Source: Nanobdellota archaeon (GTDB lineage Archaea > Nanobdellota > Nanobdellia > Woesearchaeales > GCA-2686295). Taken from it: a stretch of 48,577 nucleotides of DNA. The stretch spans positions 1 to 48,577 of the forward strand of contig JAHJQL010000047.1 of NCBI GenBank assembly GCA_018819065.1. Direction: 5' to 3'. Positions 36,777 to 46,546 of this stretch are shown here, in pieces; positions within the stretch are counted from its first letter, which is position 1; every line of letters begins with the position of its first letter. Position numbers and translations under genes: made by a program. Under the pieces are notes generated by a model. The model was given only the letters and a program-made list of their open reading frames with translations, had not been told where the DNA came from and searched no databases.

Positions 36777-37400
36777 TTAATTATTTGCTTTGAAAAAAAC
36801 AGTGGCCCGGTAAAGATTCTTGCTTTTCATCTTGTCAAAGCTAAATAGTCTTCTTGAAGTTTTTAGTTCTCCTTTGAAGCTCTTTGATAGTTTCTTTCCA
36901 ATTCCAAGTGCAAACTTGTTTGATGAGGTGTAAAAGTCATAGCCATCTTTTAATTCCACTATTTTTGTTATAAACACTTCTTTGTTTTTGTCTGCTTGTA
37001 TTTTTATAAAGTCGTAAAGTTCTTTTTTCTTTGGTCTTATCTGTATGACTGATTCAAAGTATGGTGTTCCTCTTTTTGAACATACGGGACACCTGTCAAC
37101 TATTAGTTTTCCTTCTATTATGAATAATTCATTGTTTTTGACAACTTCTATCTCAAACTTCTTTTTTTCTATCTTCTCATCAATTAGCGAGGTTATTTTG
37201 ACATTGTCTTTTATGCTTTCTTTTGCTATCTTCTCAGCCACTTGCTTTAGGCTTGTAAAACTCACCCACCTGTTTCTGTAAAAATATTTTTTGCAGTCAC
37301 ATACTCTTACAACTACATCTTTATAGTTAAAAGTTACTTGTCTGTGTTCTTTGCAAAACGTTCCTTTCGTGTCTCTTCCACATATAGGGCAAAAGTTCAT
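36777..37400 (-). CDS. NMD3-like zinc-finger protein
   Basis: FCPICGRDTKGTFCKEH, VCDCKKYFYRNRWVSF, DRCPVCSKRGTPYFESVIQIR. Confidence 0.75.
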   Translation of the reverse strand: MNFCPICGRDTKGTFCKEHRQVTFNYKDVVVRVCDCKKYFYRNRWVSFTSLKQVAEKIAKESIKDNVKITSLIDEKIEKKKFEIEVVKNNELFIIEGKLIVDRCPVCSKRGTPYFESVIQIRPKKKELYDFIKIQADKNKEVFITKIVELKDGYDFYTSSNKFALGIGKKLSKSFKGELKTSRRLFSFDKMKSKNLYRATVFFKANN

Positions 37401-37497
37401 AATTTTTTCATAAGTTTGGTGTCTTTAAATAGTTTTCAGAATTTCTTTCAGGCAATTTAGATAATTTTATTAAACAAGAGATTTTTTTAGATTTTTG

Positions 37498-38268
37498 ATG
37501 GAAGAAAAAGTTTATTTTAAAAACAGCAAAGGAGATAAACTTTGTGGAGTATTATCAAGTGTTACAGGCGATAAATCAAAGCCGATGATAATTCTTTGTC
37601 ATGGATTTAGTAGCAGCAAAGACAGCAATACCTATATCTTGTTTGAAAAAAGGTTTAATGATAAAGGATTTTCGACCTTTCGATTCGATTTCTATGGTCA
37701 TGGTGAGAGTGAAGGAAAATTTGAAGACATAACAGTTTCTGAAGCAGTTGATGATACTATTAGTGCTATCAAGTTTCTCAAAGGCAGAGAACACATCAAG
37801 TTTGGACTCATAGGTTCAAGCTTTGGAGGAATGACTGCTCTTCTTACAGCTGCAAAGTCTAAACATTTGTCAGTATTAGGACTTAGAGCGCCTGTTTCTG
37901 ATTATCTTAAGCACTTGATTGCCAGATACACAGAGGTGGGAATAGAAGATTGGAAGAAAACAGGCTTTACATATTATGTGCGTGCAGAGACAGGTGAGAA
38001 ACTTCGATTAAATTATTCTTTTTTTGAGGATGCTTCTAAGATTGATGGTTATAAGAATGCAAAGAAAATAATGACTCCGACGATAATTGTTCATGGAGGA
38101 AATGATTTTACAGTTCCAATTGAGCAGAGTGTAAAATGCTGTGAAAACATTAAGGATTGCAAACTTCACATCTTACCAAAAGCAAACCATCACTTCAGTA
38201 ATACGGAAGATTATGAGAAATGCATAAACTTGATTGTTGATTTCTTTGTTGAAAAATTAAATCAATAA
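37498..38268 (+). CDS. Alpha/beta hydrolase (serine aminopeptidase-like)
   Basis: ILCHGFSSSKDS, GLIGSSFGGMTAL (nucleophile elbow), HGGNDFTVP, KANHHF. Confidence 0.85.
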   Translation: MEEKVYFKNSKGDKLCGVLSSVTGDKSKPMIILCHGFSSSKDSNTYILFEKRFNDKGFSTFRFDFYGHGESEGKFEDITVSEAVDDTISAIKFLKGREHIKFGLIGSSFGGMTALLTAAKSKHLSVLGLRAPVSDYLKHLIARYTEVGIEDWKKTGFTYYVRAETGEKLRLNYSFFEDASKIDGYKNAKKIMTPTIIVHGGNDFTVPIEQSVKCCENIKDCKLHILPKANHHFSNTEDYEKCINLIVDFFVEKLNQ

Positions 38269-38296
38269 CCTTATAAATGATTATTATTCCCAAAAC

Positions 38297-38914
38297 ATGA
38301 TGAAGCATAAACCAACTACTCCTCTTGGAAAATTCTGGTATTTCATCTGGTATGAGGATTCAATTTGGAGTTGGATTGCAAATATAATTCTTGCTTTCAT
38401 AATAATTAAATTCATAGTTTATCCTGTTCTTGGGGCTTTGTTTGGAACTTCTTTTCCTGTTGTTGCAGTTGTTAGTAATAGTATGGAGCATGATTCTTCT
38501 TTTGATAACTGGTGGAATTCTCAAAGCGATTTTTATCAAGATTTTAACATTTCAAAAGATGATTTTAAGAGTTACTCTTTTAAGAACGGGTTTAACAAGG
38601 GTGACATCATGATTCTTTTAGGAACAGAACCTGAAAAAATCACAATTGGAGATGTTATTGTTTTTGAAGCAAGAAACAAGACTTATCCAATAATTCATAG
38701 AGTTGTAAAGATTAAGATTGTTGATGAAAATCTAGTGTTTGAAACTAAGGGAGACCATAACATTTACCAGATAAACGCTCCTGAGTTAGATGAGACTAAT
38801 GTGACTTTGAATTCTTACATTGGAAGAGCTGTTCTTAGAATTCCGTTTATAGGTTACGTCAAGATTTGGTTTGTTGATATTCTTAAGGCGATTGGCCTTG
38901 CTAAATTAGTCTAA
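38297..38914 (+). CDS. Archaeal/ER-type signal peptidase I
   Basis: VVAVVSNSMEHDS, GDVIVFEARNKTYPIIHRVV, FETKGDHN; flanking TM segments. Confidence 0.85.
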   Translation: MMKHKPTTPLGKFWYFIWYEDSIWSWIANIILAFIIIKFIVYPVLGALFGTSFPVVAVVSNSMEHDSSFDNWWNSQSDFYQDFNISKDDFKSYSFKNGFNKGDIMILLGTEPEKITIGDVIVFEARNKTYPIIHRVVKIKIVDENLVFETKGDHNIYQINAPELDETNVTLNSYIGRAVLRIPFIGYVKIWFVDILKAIGLAKLV

Positions 38915-38959
38915 GTTTTTAAATAGTTTCTAACTCTCTTTGTAAGGTGAGTCTTATAA

Positions 38960-39613
38960 ATGAAAGTAGATATTGACGAGGTTTACAAAATCTTGGCAGG
39001 AGAAGTCAAGAAATACAAGGTTCCAGTTATTGATTTGATAAAGCTTCAGACAAATGACCCTTTCAAGGTACTCCTTGGAACAATTCTCTCGGCGCGTACC
39101 AAGGATGAAATCACAGTTAAGGCTAGTGAGAGGTTGTTTTTGAAAGTCAACAAGCCAAGTGATCTTGAGAATCTTTCGCTAAGAGAAATTGAGAAATTGA
39201 TATTTCCTGTGGGCTTTTACAAGAACAAGGCACGATTCTTAAAAGCACTCCCCAAAGTCTTGAATGAAGAATTCGGTGGAAAAATCCCTGATACTGTTGA
39301 AGAGCTAATCAGGCTGCCTGGTGTTGGTCGAAAGACTGCAAACTTAGTGGTCACTGTTGGCTTTGGAAAACCTGCGATGTGTGTTGATACGCATTGTCAC
39401 AGGATATCAAATAGGCTTGGTTATGTGAAGACTAATAATCCTTTAGAAACAGAGATGGCTTTGAGGAAGAAACTGCCAAAAGAATATTGGCTTGATTATA
39501 ATTCAATGCTTGTTGCTTTTGGACAGCACTTATGTACCCCTATTAGTCCTCATTGCAGCAAGTGTCCAATAATTATTTATTGCAACAGGGTTGAGGTGGT
39601 GAGCAGTAGATGA
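38960..39613 (+). CDS. nth: Endonuclease III
   Basis: LSARTKD, LPGVGRKTANLVV, VDTHCHRISNRLG, CTPISPHCSKCPIIIYC ([4Fe-4S] C-x6-C-x2-C-x5-C). Confidence 0.93.
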   Translation: MKVDIDEVYKILAGEVKKYKVPVIDLIKLQTNDPFKVLLGTILSARTKDEITVKASERLFLKVNKPSDLENLSLREIEKLIFPVGFYKNKARFLKALPKVLNEEFGGKIPDTVEELIRLPGVGRKTANLVVTVGFGKPAMCVDTHCHRISNRLGYVKTNNPLETEMALRKKLPKEYWLDYNSMLVAFGQHLCTPISPHCSKCPIIIYCNRVEVVSSR

Positions 39614-40248
39614 ATAATCTCATAAAGCAAGTAATAGACTTGAAGAATTCGTCTGTTGGAAAAGTTGTTGAACAGCGATTAGTAGAATTTGATAGTTTCA
39701 AGAAAAGGTCTTCTGAAGACTGGTTTTGTGAGCTGTGCTTTTGTTTGTTGACTGCTAATTCAAAGGCTAGTACTGCTATTAAGATTTATGATGAACTAGG
39801 ATTTAAGGGTTTTAGTGAATATTCTTTGGAAGATGTTACCGCTGTTATTAGAAAGTACAATCATCGGTTTCATAATAACAAGGCAAAGTACATTGTTCAA
39901 GCTAGAGAATTTTTAGATTTGAAATGGATAATCCAAGGGGTTGCTCACGAGGAAGGCAGCAGCGGAGCTAGGGAGTGGCTTGTTGAAAATGTCAAAGGAA
40001 TAGGCTACAAAGAGGCTTCTCACTTCTTAAGAAATGTTGGTTTTAAAGACGTTGCTATACTTGACAGGCACATCCTTAACTTAATGGTTGAAAATAATCT
40101 TTTAAAGCAAAAGCCAAAGAGCTTGAGCAAGAAAAATTATTTGGAGTTGGAGCAGAATTTTAAGAAGGTTGCAAACAAAGCAAAGATGTCTGTTGCGGAG
40201 CTTGATCTTTACATGTGGTGCTTGAAAGTTGGTGACGTGTTAAGATAA
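39610..40248 (+). CDS. ogg: N-glycosylase/DNA lyase (archaeal Ogg2-like)
   Basis: FCELCFCLLTANSKA, VKGIGYKEASHFLRNVGFKDVAILDRHIL; 4-nt overlap with nth. Confidence 0.85.
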   Translation: MNNLIKQVIDLKNSSVGKVVEQRLVEFDSFKKRSSEDWFCELCFCLLTANSKASTAIKIYDELGFKGFSEYSLEDVTAVIRKYNHRFHNNKAKYIVQAREFLDLKWIIQGVAHEEGSSGAREWLVENVKGIGYKEASHFLRNVGFKDVAILDRHILNLMVENNLLKQKPKSLSKKNYLELEQNFKKVANKAKMSVAELDLYMWCLKVGDVLR

Positions 40249-40289
40249 TCCAAAACCTTTTTAAATTAGTCATCAAAAATCAGCTTAAA

Positions 40290-40610
40290 ATGTTATTTTG
40301 CCCCAAGTGTGGTTCTCTTTTGAGGCCAAAGGATGAGAAGGGAAAAAAGGTTTTGTACTGTAGTTGTGGCTTTACAAAGAGAGATGTTGGGTTAGCTGAG
40401 ATAAAAGAGATTGTTTCTAAAGATGAGAAGATTGTAGAAGTTATATCAGAAGATGAAGATAAGATGCTGCCATTAGCAGAAGCCACATGTCCTAAGTGCA
40501 AGCATGATAAGGCTTATTACTGGCTTGTCCAAACAAGAGCTGGAGATGAGCCTGAAACAAAGTTTTTAAAGTGTGAGAAATGCAAATACACATGGAGAGA
40601 TTATAGCTAA
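40290..40610 (+). CDS. tfs: Transcription factor S (TFIIS/RPB9-like)
   Basis: FCPKCGSLLRPK, CPKCKHDKAYYWLVQTRAGDEPETKFLKCEKCKYTWRDY. Confidence 0.95.
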   Translation: MLFCPKCGSLLRPKDEKGKKVLYCSCGFTKRDVGLAEIKEIVSKDEKIVEVISEDEDKMLPLAEATCPKCKHDKAYYWLVQTRAGDEPETKFLKCEKCKYTWRDYS

Positions 40611-40613
40611 AAA

Positions 40614-40817
40614 ATGGCTGATGTTGATTATGAAGAATTTTCTGATGAAGAATTAGAGAATATCAAAATAACTTTTGTTCCAAAGAAGTGTCCAAAATGC
40701 AAGGAACTAATGGTTTGTAAGAATCTTGGTGTGTGGGGTTATTACTGTGAGGCTTGCATGTTTTGGTGGGGAACATATGAGCCTTTTCCTGAAGTTAAAG
40801 GAGAGCCTAAAAAATAA
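40614..40817 (+). CDS. Small zinc-ribbon protein
   Basis: CPKCKELMVCKNLGVWGYYCEAC. Confidence 0.6.
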   Translation: MADVDYEEFSDEELENIKITFVPKKCPKCKELMVCKNLGVWGYYCEACMFWWGTYEPFPEVKGEPKK

Positions 40818-40850
40818 CTTTTTTATAATCAGACGTTCTTTTAATTTTTC

Positions 40851-42005
40851 ATGAAAGCTTATGACTTGGTTGTTGTTGGCGCTGGTCCTGCTGGTAGTTC
40901 TGCTGCAATGGTTGCTGCAAAGGCAGGCCTTAGGGTTGCTTTGATTGATAAGAAGGAAAAGATTGGCTTTCCAAAGCAATGCGCTGAAGGAATCAATCAC
41001 GAAGCTTTTTCTTTTCTAAAATTGAAAGTAAAGAATGATTGGGTTTCAAATAAGATTGACTCTTTTTTATGCTCTTCTCCAGGCAAGGGGTCTATTTATA
41101 TCAAGCGTCCGGGAACTAAGGGTTATGTTCTTGACAGAAAGAAGTTTGACTTAGACCTTGCGATGATGGCTCAAAGTGAAGGAGCTGACTTGTTTGTTGG
41201 CACAAGGATTATTGGCCTAGAAAAGAATAACTGTGTTGTCAAACTGAATAGTGGTCAATCGTTAAAGACTAAATTGTTAATCGCTGCTGATGGTCCTTTT
41301 TCAAGCGTTGCAAGGATGGTTGGCTCTGAAACTGTGAAGAACGGGGTTGGCTTGCAGTACGAGTTGAATGGCTCTTGTGATCTTTCTCACTCGATTCATG
41401 CATATATTGGTCTTAATGTTGTAGAGCAAGGTTGGGGATGGATTTTTCCAAAGAACAACACTCTCAATGTTGGTATTGGATCATTTAACACTGTGAATCT
41501 AAAGACTAAGCTTGACTTGCTTGTTAAAAACCTTGGCCTTCAAAGAAGAAAAATCTTAGAAGTCAACGGTGGCTTGATTCCACTTCATGGTCCGATAAAA
41601 AAGATTTATCATGATAACATTATGTTTGTTGGTGATGCAGCCGGTCACACAAACCCTGTATCTGGCGGTGGCATTCCCGCAGCTATCTTTGATGGGCAGC
41701 TAGCTGCAAGAGTGGCTGTTGAAGAATTAGAAAAGAATTCTTTTGACTTGTCAAGATATCAATCTGAATGGGAACAAAGCGTCTTTGGTCCTGCTATGAA
41801 AATTAGCTTAGATGTTCAAAAAATGTTTCTTAAATCCTTAAAAAAAGGTGACTTTGATAAGTTTTTTGAAAAAATAACTTTTGAAGAGATAACTCAGAAG
41901 AGAGAGTTGTTTAAGCTTATCTCTTATGCTCCAAGCCTTAAGTCTGCTTTGGAGTTTGCAGTTATGGGCTGGAAGTACTACAAACCTTACAAGTATGCAT
42001 GGTGA
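40851..42005 (+). CDS. Geranylgeranyl reductase family FAD-dependent oxidoreductase
   Basis: DLVVVGAGPAGSSAAMVAAKAG, FPKQCAEGI, GWGWIFPKNNTLNVGIG, FVGDAAGHTNPVSGGGI. Confidence 0.88.
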   Translation: MKAYDLVVVGAGPAGSSAAMVAAKAGLRVALIDKKEKIGFPKQCAEGINHEAFSFLKLKVKNDWVSNKIDSFLCSSPGKGSIYIKRPGTKGYVLDRKKFDLDLAMMAQSEGADLFVGTRIIGLEKNNCVVKLNSGQSLKTKLLIAADGPFSSVARMVGSETVKNGVGLQYELNGSCDLSHSIHAYIGLNVVEQGWGWIFPKNNTLNVGIGSFNTVNLKTKLDLLVKNLGLQRRKILEVNGGLIPLHGPIKKIYHDNIMFVGDAAGHTNPVSGGGIPAAIFDGQLAARVAVEELEKNSFDLSRYQSEWEQSVFGPAMKISLDVQKMFLKSLKKGDFDKFFEKITFEEITQKRELFKLISYAPSLKSALEFAVMGWKYYKPYKYAW

Positions 42006-42012
42006 AAGAAAA

Positions 42013-42255
42013 ATGAACATAGACCAATATATAAAAAATAATACTCTTAAAATTTTGGTTAAGCCAAACTCTAAAAAAACAAAGATTGTTGGTTTTGATG
42101 AACCAAGATCAGCTTTAAGGGTTGAGGTTGCAGCGCCACCAGAAGACAACAAGGCAAACCTTGAAGTTGTCAAGTTTTTTTCAAAGTTGTTGAAGAAGAA
42201 AGTCAGGATAAAACTAGGGTTGAAGAGTAAGGAAAAAGTTTTGCAAGTTTATTGA
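42013..42255 (+). CDS. DUF167/YggU family protein
   Basis: LKILVKPNSKKTKIVG...ALRVEVAAPPEDNKANLEVVKFFSKLLKKKVRIKLGLKSKEKVL; start at ATG 42013. Confidence 0.85.
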   Translation: MNIDQYIKNNTLKILVKPNSKKTKIVGFDEPRSALRVEVAAPPEDNKANLEVVKFFSKLLKKKVRIKLGLKSKEKVLQVY

Positions 42256-42767
42256 TTTTCATAACTTTCAAGTTCTTCTTTGAAGTACTCAATTGTGACT
42301 CCTGCTGCTTTAAACATTTCTTCGCTTTCTCTCCCTTGATGATATTTCTTTTCGCAAACAACTTTTTTTATGCCGCAGTTTATTATTATCATAGCGCAAG
42401 TTCTGCAGGGTGTCATCTTGCAGTAGAGTGTTGCACCTTCAATTGGAACTCCTAGTTTCGCTGCTTGGCATATAGCGTTTTGCTCTGCATGAACTGTCCT
42501 TACACAGTGGCTTGACTCTGTGTTGTCTTCGTGTACTACTTTTTTTATCAAATGTCCTGCTTCGTCACAATGTGGCAAGCCGATTGGCGAGCCAACATAT
42601 CCTGTAACTAACAGTTGCTTGTTTTTTGCTATAACACATCCGCTTCTTCCTCTGTCACAAGTTGCTCTTTTTGCAATTGTTCTTGCAACTTCCATGAAGT
42701 ATTCATCCCACGTCGGCCTGACATATTTTTCTTGTTTTGATTCTTCATTATCATTTTTTTTATCCAT
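42249..42767 (-). CDS. dCMP deaminase family protein
   Basis: VRTVHAEQNAICQAA, CKMTPCRTCAMIIINCGIKKVV. Confidence 0.88.
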   Translation of the reverse strand: MDKKNDNEESKQEKYVRPTWDEYFMEVARTIAKRATCDRGRSGCVIAKNKQLLVTGYVGSPIGLPHCDEAGHLIKKVVHEDNTESSHCVRTVHAEQNAICQAAKLGVPIEGATLYCKMTPCRTCAMIIINCGIKKVVCEKKYHQGRESEEMFKAAGVTIEYFKEELESYENQ

Positions 42768-42769
42768 TT

Positions 42770-43351
42770 TTATTCACCTATTTCTTTTAGTGTTTTATCA
42801 AGTTGTGCTAATAATTCATCAACTGTTCTTGTGTTAATAATAGTATAATCAGCCATTGCAATTGGTCCGCCTTTTTCTATGTTTTCTATTTCTGCAAAGT
42901 CTCTTTTTATCGCTTGTTCTTTGGTTACTGGTCTGTTTCTCAAATCAGTATCACTTTTTTTGAGCATTCTTTCTGTTAGTCTTTTATATCTGAGTTTTGG
43001 AGGTGCATAAATTGCTATAACTGTTAATTGTGTGCCATATTTATCTTTAAGAATTTTATATTCTGACCAGCTATAAAGGCCGTCTCCAACAACATTTCCT
43101 TTTTGTAAAAGAGCATCTATTTTTGGAATATTTAGAATTGCATATGCTCCCATGCCATGTTTTTTTCTTACTTCTTCTCTAATTGGCTTTTCATTTTCTT
43201 CTGTTGGTGGTATTCCTCTTTCTTTTACAATATCAAGTGTTATCTGACCAAACCTAAAGAATTCATATCCTTTTCTTATTAGCTCATCTGCTATCACTGA
43301 TTTTCCTGAACCAGTCATCCCAACTAATGCAATGAATTTGTTCAATTTCAT
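42770..43351 (-). CDS. P-loop nucleotide kinase-like protein (UPF0200/dephospho-CoA kinase-like)
   Basis: IALVGMTGSGKSVIADELIRKGYEFFRFG; kinase LID-like region. Confidence 0.7.
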   Translation of the reverse strand: MKLNKFIALVGMTGSGKSVIADELIRKGYEFFRFGQITLDIVKERGIPPTEENEKPIREEVRKKHGMGAYAILNIPKIDALLQKGNVVGDGLYSWSEYKILKDKYGTQLTVIAIYAPPKLRYKRLTERMLKKSDTDLRNRPVTKEQAIKRDFAEIENIEKGGPIAMADYTIINTRTVDELLAQLDKTLKEIGE

Positions 43352-43464
43352 CCCCCAAAAGTTTTAAGGCTGTGCTTATTTAAAAAATTTGTTGTGATTA
43401 ATGATTTGAATTACAGTAATAAATATAAACTAGGATGATTTCTCCAGTTTTCAGGGGATTTTTT

Positions 43465-44247
43465 ATGACTCATGGTTTGAAAGGAAAATTCATTGTTATT
43501 GATGGCCTTGATGGAATTGGAAAGGGTGTTGTTCTTGATGCAGTTGTTGATGATTTGTCAAGCAAGGGTTTGAGGGTTTTTGATCTTCATGATTTTTGGA
43601 AAGCTAGTCATGACCACCCTGATTTTCACAATAAAAATTTTAATGGTAAGATTAATCAGTATTATAAGAATCTTTCAGATTTTGATGTTTTAATTTCTGC
43701 TGAACCAACATATGTTGGAATTGGAAAAGCTATAAGGGAGGAGATAATTGCGAATAATGGAAGAAAATATTCTGCATTGTTTACTGCTCATGCTTACTCT
43801 ATGGATCGACTGATATTATATAATAGGGTTATAATGCCTGCGTTGCAAGCTGGAAAAATTGTTGTTCAGTCGAGAAGCTTTTCAACGTCTGTTGTGTATC
43901 AGCCGCTTCAGTCTACTTTACAAGGAGAAACTCCTTTGAGTGTAAGTGATATTTTATCTTTAGAAGGGAATGCTTATGCTTTAAAGAATGCTCCTGATAT
44001 GTTCATTATTCCGACTATTATGAATGTTAATGAAGTTATGAAGAGACTTGATGGTAGGGATAAGGATGATAATTGTCAGTTTGAAAAGATTGACTTTCAA
44101 CTAAAGTTAAAACCGTTTTATGAATCATCTGATTTGAAAAATTTGTTTGAGAAACAGGGAACTGTTGTTAAGTATCTTAATGCTGGAATCTCAATTCCTG
44201 AGACTAAAAGACAAGCAGTTGAGATATATAAAATGATTATGTCTTGA
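43465..44247 (+). CDS. Thymidylate kinase-like protein
   Basis: FIVIDGLDGIGKGVV P-loop, SAEPTYVGIGKAIREEI; start could be 43435 but the TATA-like spacing favours 43465. Confidence 0.7.
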   Translation: MTHGLKGKFIVIDGLDGIGKGVVLDAVVDDLSSKGLRVFDLHDFWKASHDHPDFHNKNFNGKINQYYKNLSDFDVLISAEPTYVGIGKAIREEIIANNGRKYSALFTAHAYSMDRLILYNRVIMPALQAGKIVVQSRSFSTSVVYQPLQSTLQGETPLSVSDILSLEGNAYALKNAPDMFIIPTIMNVNEVMKRLDGRDKDDNCQFEKIDFQLKLKPFYESSDLKNLFEKQGTVVKYLNAGISIPETKRQAVEIYKMIMS

Positions 44248-44292
44248 TTTTTTTATCGCAGGCTTTTCTCTATTAATTCTAAAGTTGTTTTT

Positions 44293-44320
44293 ATTAAAAA
44301 TCTCAACAGAGATTTTTAAT
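44293..44320. terminator. 12-bp perfect hairpin (ATTAAAAATCTC-AACA-GAGATTTTTAAT)
   Basis: Convergent intergenic region; perfect inverted repeat with a 4-nt loop. Confidence 0.5.
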
Positions 44321-44323
44321 TCA

Positions 44324-44366
44324 GAGAAATGTTTTTGCATTTCTCGAACCAGCAACTTTGTTGCTG
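44324..44366. repeat. Two consecutive hairpins: GAGAAATG/CATTTCTC and CAGCAAC/GTTGCTG
   Basis: 8-bp stem at 44324-44345 and 7-bp stem at 44350-44366. Confidence 0.6.
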
Positions 44367-44372
44367 TGTTCC

Positions 44373-44450
44373 AAAAATTCGACTTTTAAGATAGTCGAGC
44401 GTAATACCCCAACCTTCAGGTTGGGGATAGCCGACTATCGTCGAATTTTT
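44373..44450. repeat. Multi-level nested palindrome; possible non-autonomous IS200/IS605-type or other structured element
   Basis: AAAAATTCGAC(44373-44383)/GTCGAATTTTT(44440-44450); GATAGTCG-a-GC(44390-44400)/GC-CGACTATC(44430-44439); CCCCAACC-ttca-GGTTGGGG(44407-44426). Confidence 0.75.
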
Positions 44451-44524
44451 GTTATCTTTGCTACTAGTGTCTTTCCAGAGCCGATGTTTCCTGTGACTGC
44501 AATCGTTTTCTTTAGCCTTGTCAT
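44435..44524 (-). pseudogene. Truncated P-loop kinase gene (5' fragment only)
   Basis: Reverse frame MTRLKKTIAVTGNIGSGKTLVAKITKIRR-stop; Walker A GNIGSGKT; ATGA overlap with the upstream dNK stop; frame ends on entering the 44373-44450 element. Confidence 0.7.
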
Positions 44525-45246
44525 TTTAGAATCGCTGAAATGTTAGTTATTCTTTTCATTTCTTCTACGAGTACTTCTAAATGTCTTGGGTTTTCTTCAA
44601 AGTTTTTTTCATCAGTGTTCATTATTAGTTTTGGTCCCTTGTCATAATTATTGATCCATAGTTTGTATCGATGGTTTAGGTTTTTTAGATAATAATCTTT
44701 TTCTTCTGCAAGTTCTTTTTCGTTTTCTCTTGTTGGTTCTTCTTCTATTCTTTTTTTAACTCTTGATTTAAGTGTGGGCACAGATGTTTCCAAGTATATT
44801 AGTATGTCTGGAGCTTTTAAGTTGCTTGCTAATATGTTGTACAATAACAGGTATTTTTGGAAGTCTTCTTCAGATATGAGATTTAAATCATATGAGTTTC
44901 TGGCGAATATCTCTTTATCTTCATAGATTGATCTGTCTTGTATTATTGGTTCGTTAAACATCATTATCTTCTTGTGGTCTATTACTCTGTTTAACAGGAA
45001 GAATTCTTGCAGTGCGTATCCCCATTTTTGTGCTTTTTGTAGTATTTCCTTGTTGCCTGGATCTTTGTTGTGCAGATCAAGGTACTTGTAGTATGGTTCT
45101 AGAAAAGGGTTCTCAAGAACTGGCTCTTCGTACATCTTTATGTTGAGCTCTTTTGAGAGTGCTTTTGTTAATGTTGTCTTTCCGCTTGCAATATTTCCAG
45201 ATATTGCAATGTAAAAATTGTTGTTGTTTAATTCATGATTTCTCAT
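44521..45246 (-). CDS. Deoxynucleoside kinase (dGK/dCK-like)
   Basis: FYIAISGNIASGKTTLTKAL, EEPVLENPFLEPYY, IIQDRSIYEDKEIFA; start MRNHELN (45246) overlaps the glyA stop. Confidence 0.85.
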   Translation of the reverse strand: MRNHELNNNNFYIAISGNIASGKTTLTKALSKELNIKMYEEPVLENPFLEPYYKYLDLHNKDPGNKEILQKAQKWGYALQEFFLLNRVIDHKKIMMFNEPIIQDRSIYEDKEIFARNSYDLNLISEEDFQKYLLLYNILASNLKAPDILIYLETSVPTLKSRVKKRIEEEPTRENEKELAEEKDYYLKNLNHRYKLWINNYDKGPKLIMNTDEKNFEENPRHLEVLVEEMKRITNISAILK

Positions 45247-46538
45247 TATAGTTTGACCTCTGGATATAATGGATGTTTTTTGCATAGTTCCGCTATATCC
45301 TGTCTCACCATCTTTTTTATTGCTTCGTCTTTTATGTTTGAAATCACTTTGTTTATCGCACTTGCAACTTCTCTTATATCACTTTCTTTAAATCCTCTTG
45401 TGGTTAGTGCTGGTGTTCCAAGTCTTATGCCTGAAGGGTCAAATGGACCTCTGGTGTCAAATGGCACCATGTTCTTGTTGCATGTTATCCCTGCTTTGTC
45501 CAAAGCTGTTTCTGCTTCTTTGCCTGTCACGCCTTTGTTTGTTAGGTCTACTAACACCAAGTGGTTGTCTGTGCCGTCGCTTACAAGTTTGAATCCATAA
45601 CCCATCAATTCTTCAGCCAACACTTTTGCGTTTTTCAATACTTGTTCTATGTAAGTCTTAAACTCTGGCTTTAGCGCTTCTCCAAACGCAACTGCTTTTG
45701 CTGCAATTACATGTTCTAGTGGTCCTCCTTGCATTCCTGGAAAGACTGCTGAATCAATCATTCCTGCAAGGTTTTTCTTTGAGTCTTTGTGGTAGATTTC
45801 TTTTAGTCTGTCTTCTTTTTGGCATAGTATTATTGCACCCCTTGGGCCTCGCAGTGTTTTATGGGTCGTGGTGGTCACAACGTCACAGTGTGGAAATGGC
45901 ATCATGTGTTTTCTTGCAGCAATCATTCCTGCGAAGTGTGCAACGTCAGCCATTAGGTATGCGTTTACTTCATCTGCTATTTTCCTAAATTCTCTAAAAT
46001 CCAAGTTTCTTGAATATGCGCTGTAACCTGCAAGTATTAATTTTGGTTTTTCTCTTAATGCTATTTTTCTTACTTCATCCATATCTATTCTTCCAGTTTC
46101 TTTATCAACTCCGTATGATGTGAAGTTGTAGAATTTTCCTGAGAAGTTGACTTTAGAGCCGTGAGTCAGATGTCCTCCATGATCAAGGCTCATTCCAAGA
46201 ATTTTATCTTTAAGTTCTAGTAATGCAAAGTAAGCCTCCATGTTTGCTTGTGAACCTGCGTGTGGTTGTACATTTGCATGTTCTGCATCAAAAAGTTTTT
46301 TTGCTCTCTCAATTGCTAATTTTTCTGTAACATCAATGAATTCATTTCCGCCGTAGTATCTTTTATCAGGATATCCTTCTGAATACTTGTTGGTTAGCCA
46401 ACTGCCAGCCGCTTGAAGTACAGCAGGGCTTACAAAATTTTCAGAAGCAATTAACTCTGCAGTTTCTCTTTGTCTTTGAAGTTCTTTTTTTATTGCTTCA
46501 TAAACTTGTGGATCGGTTATTTTTATTTGTTCAATCAT
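45246..46538 (-). CDS. glyA: Serine hydroxymethyltransferase
   Basis: [52 protein letters not shown] (PLP-Lys), [13 protein letters not shown]. Confidence 0.97.
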   Translation of the reverse strand: MIEQIKITDPQVYEAIKKELQRQRETAELIASENFVSPAVLQAAGSWLTNKYSEGYPDKRYYGGNEFIDVTEKLAIERAKKLFDAEHANVQPHAGSQANMEAYFALLELKDKILGMSLDHGGHLTHGSKVNFSGKFYNFTSYGVDKETGRIDMDEVRKIALREKPKLILAGYSAYSRNLDFREFRKIADEVNAYLMADVAHFAGMIAARKHMMPFPHCDVVTTTTHKTLRGPRGAIILCQKEDRLKEIYHKDSKKNLAGMIDSAVFPGMQGGPLEHVIAAKAVAFGEALKPEFKTYIEQVLKNAKVLAEELMGYGFKLVSDGTDNHLVLVDLTNKGVTGKEAETALDKAGITCNKNMVPFDTRGPFDPSGIRLGTPALTTRGFKESDIREVASAINKVISNIKDEAIKKMVRQDIAELCKKHPLYPEVKL

Positions 46539-46546
46539 TTTTTATT

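Noticed and set aside
44250-44340. Reverse frame MQKHFSELKISVEIFNKNNF... as the missing remainder of the truncated kinase
   Set aside because: No kinase motifs, and it continues antisense into the Tmk-like gene.
44293-44450. Complete IS200/IS605 element
   Set aside because: No TnpA or TnpB coding sequence in or near the hairpin region; at most a non-autonomous derivative.
45235-45988. Plus-strand ORFs of 121, 64 and 96 aa
   Set aside because: Antisense to glyA; no recognisable motifs.
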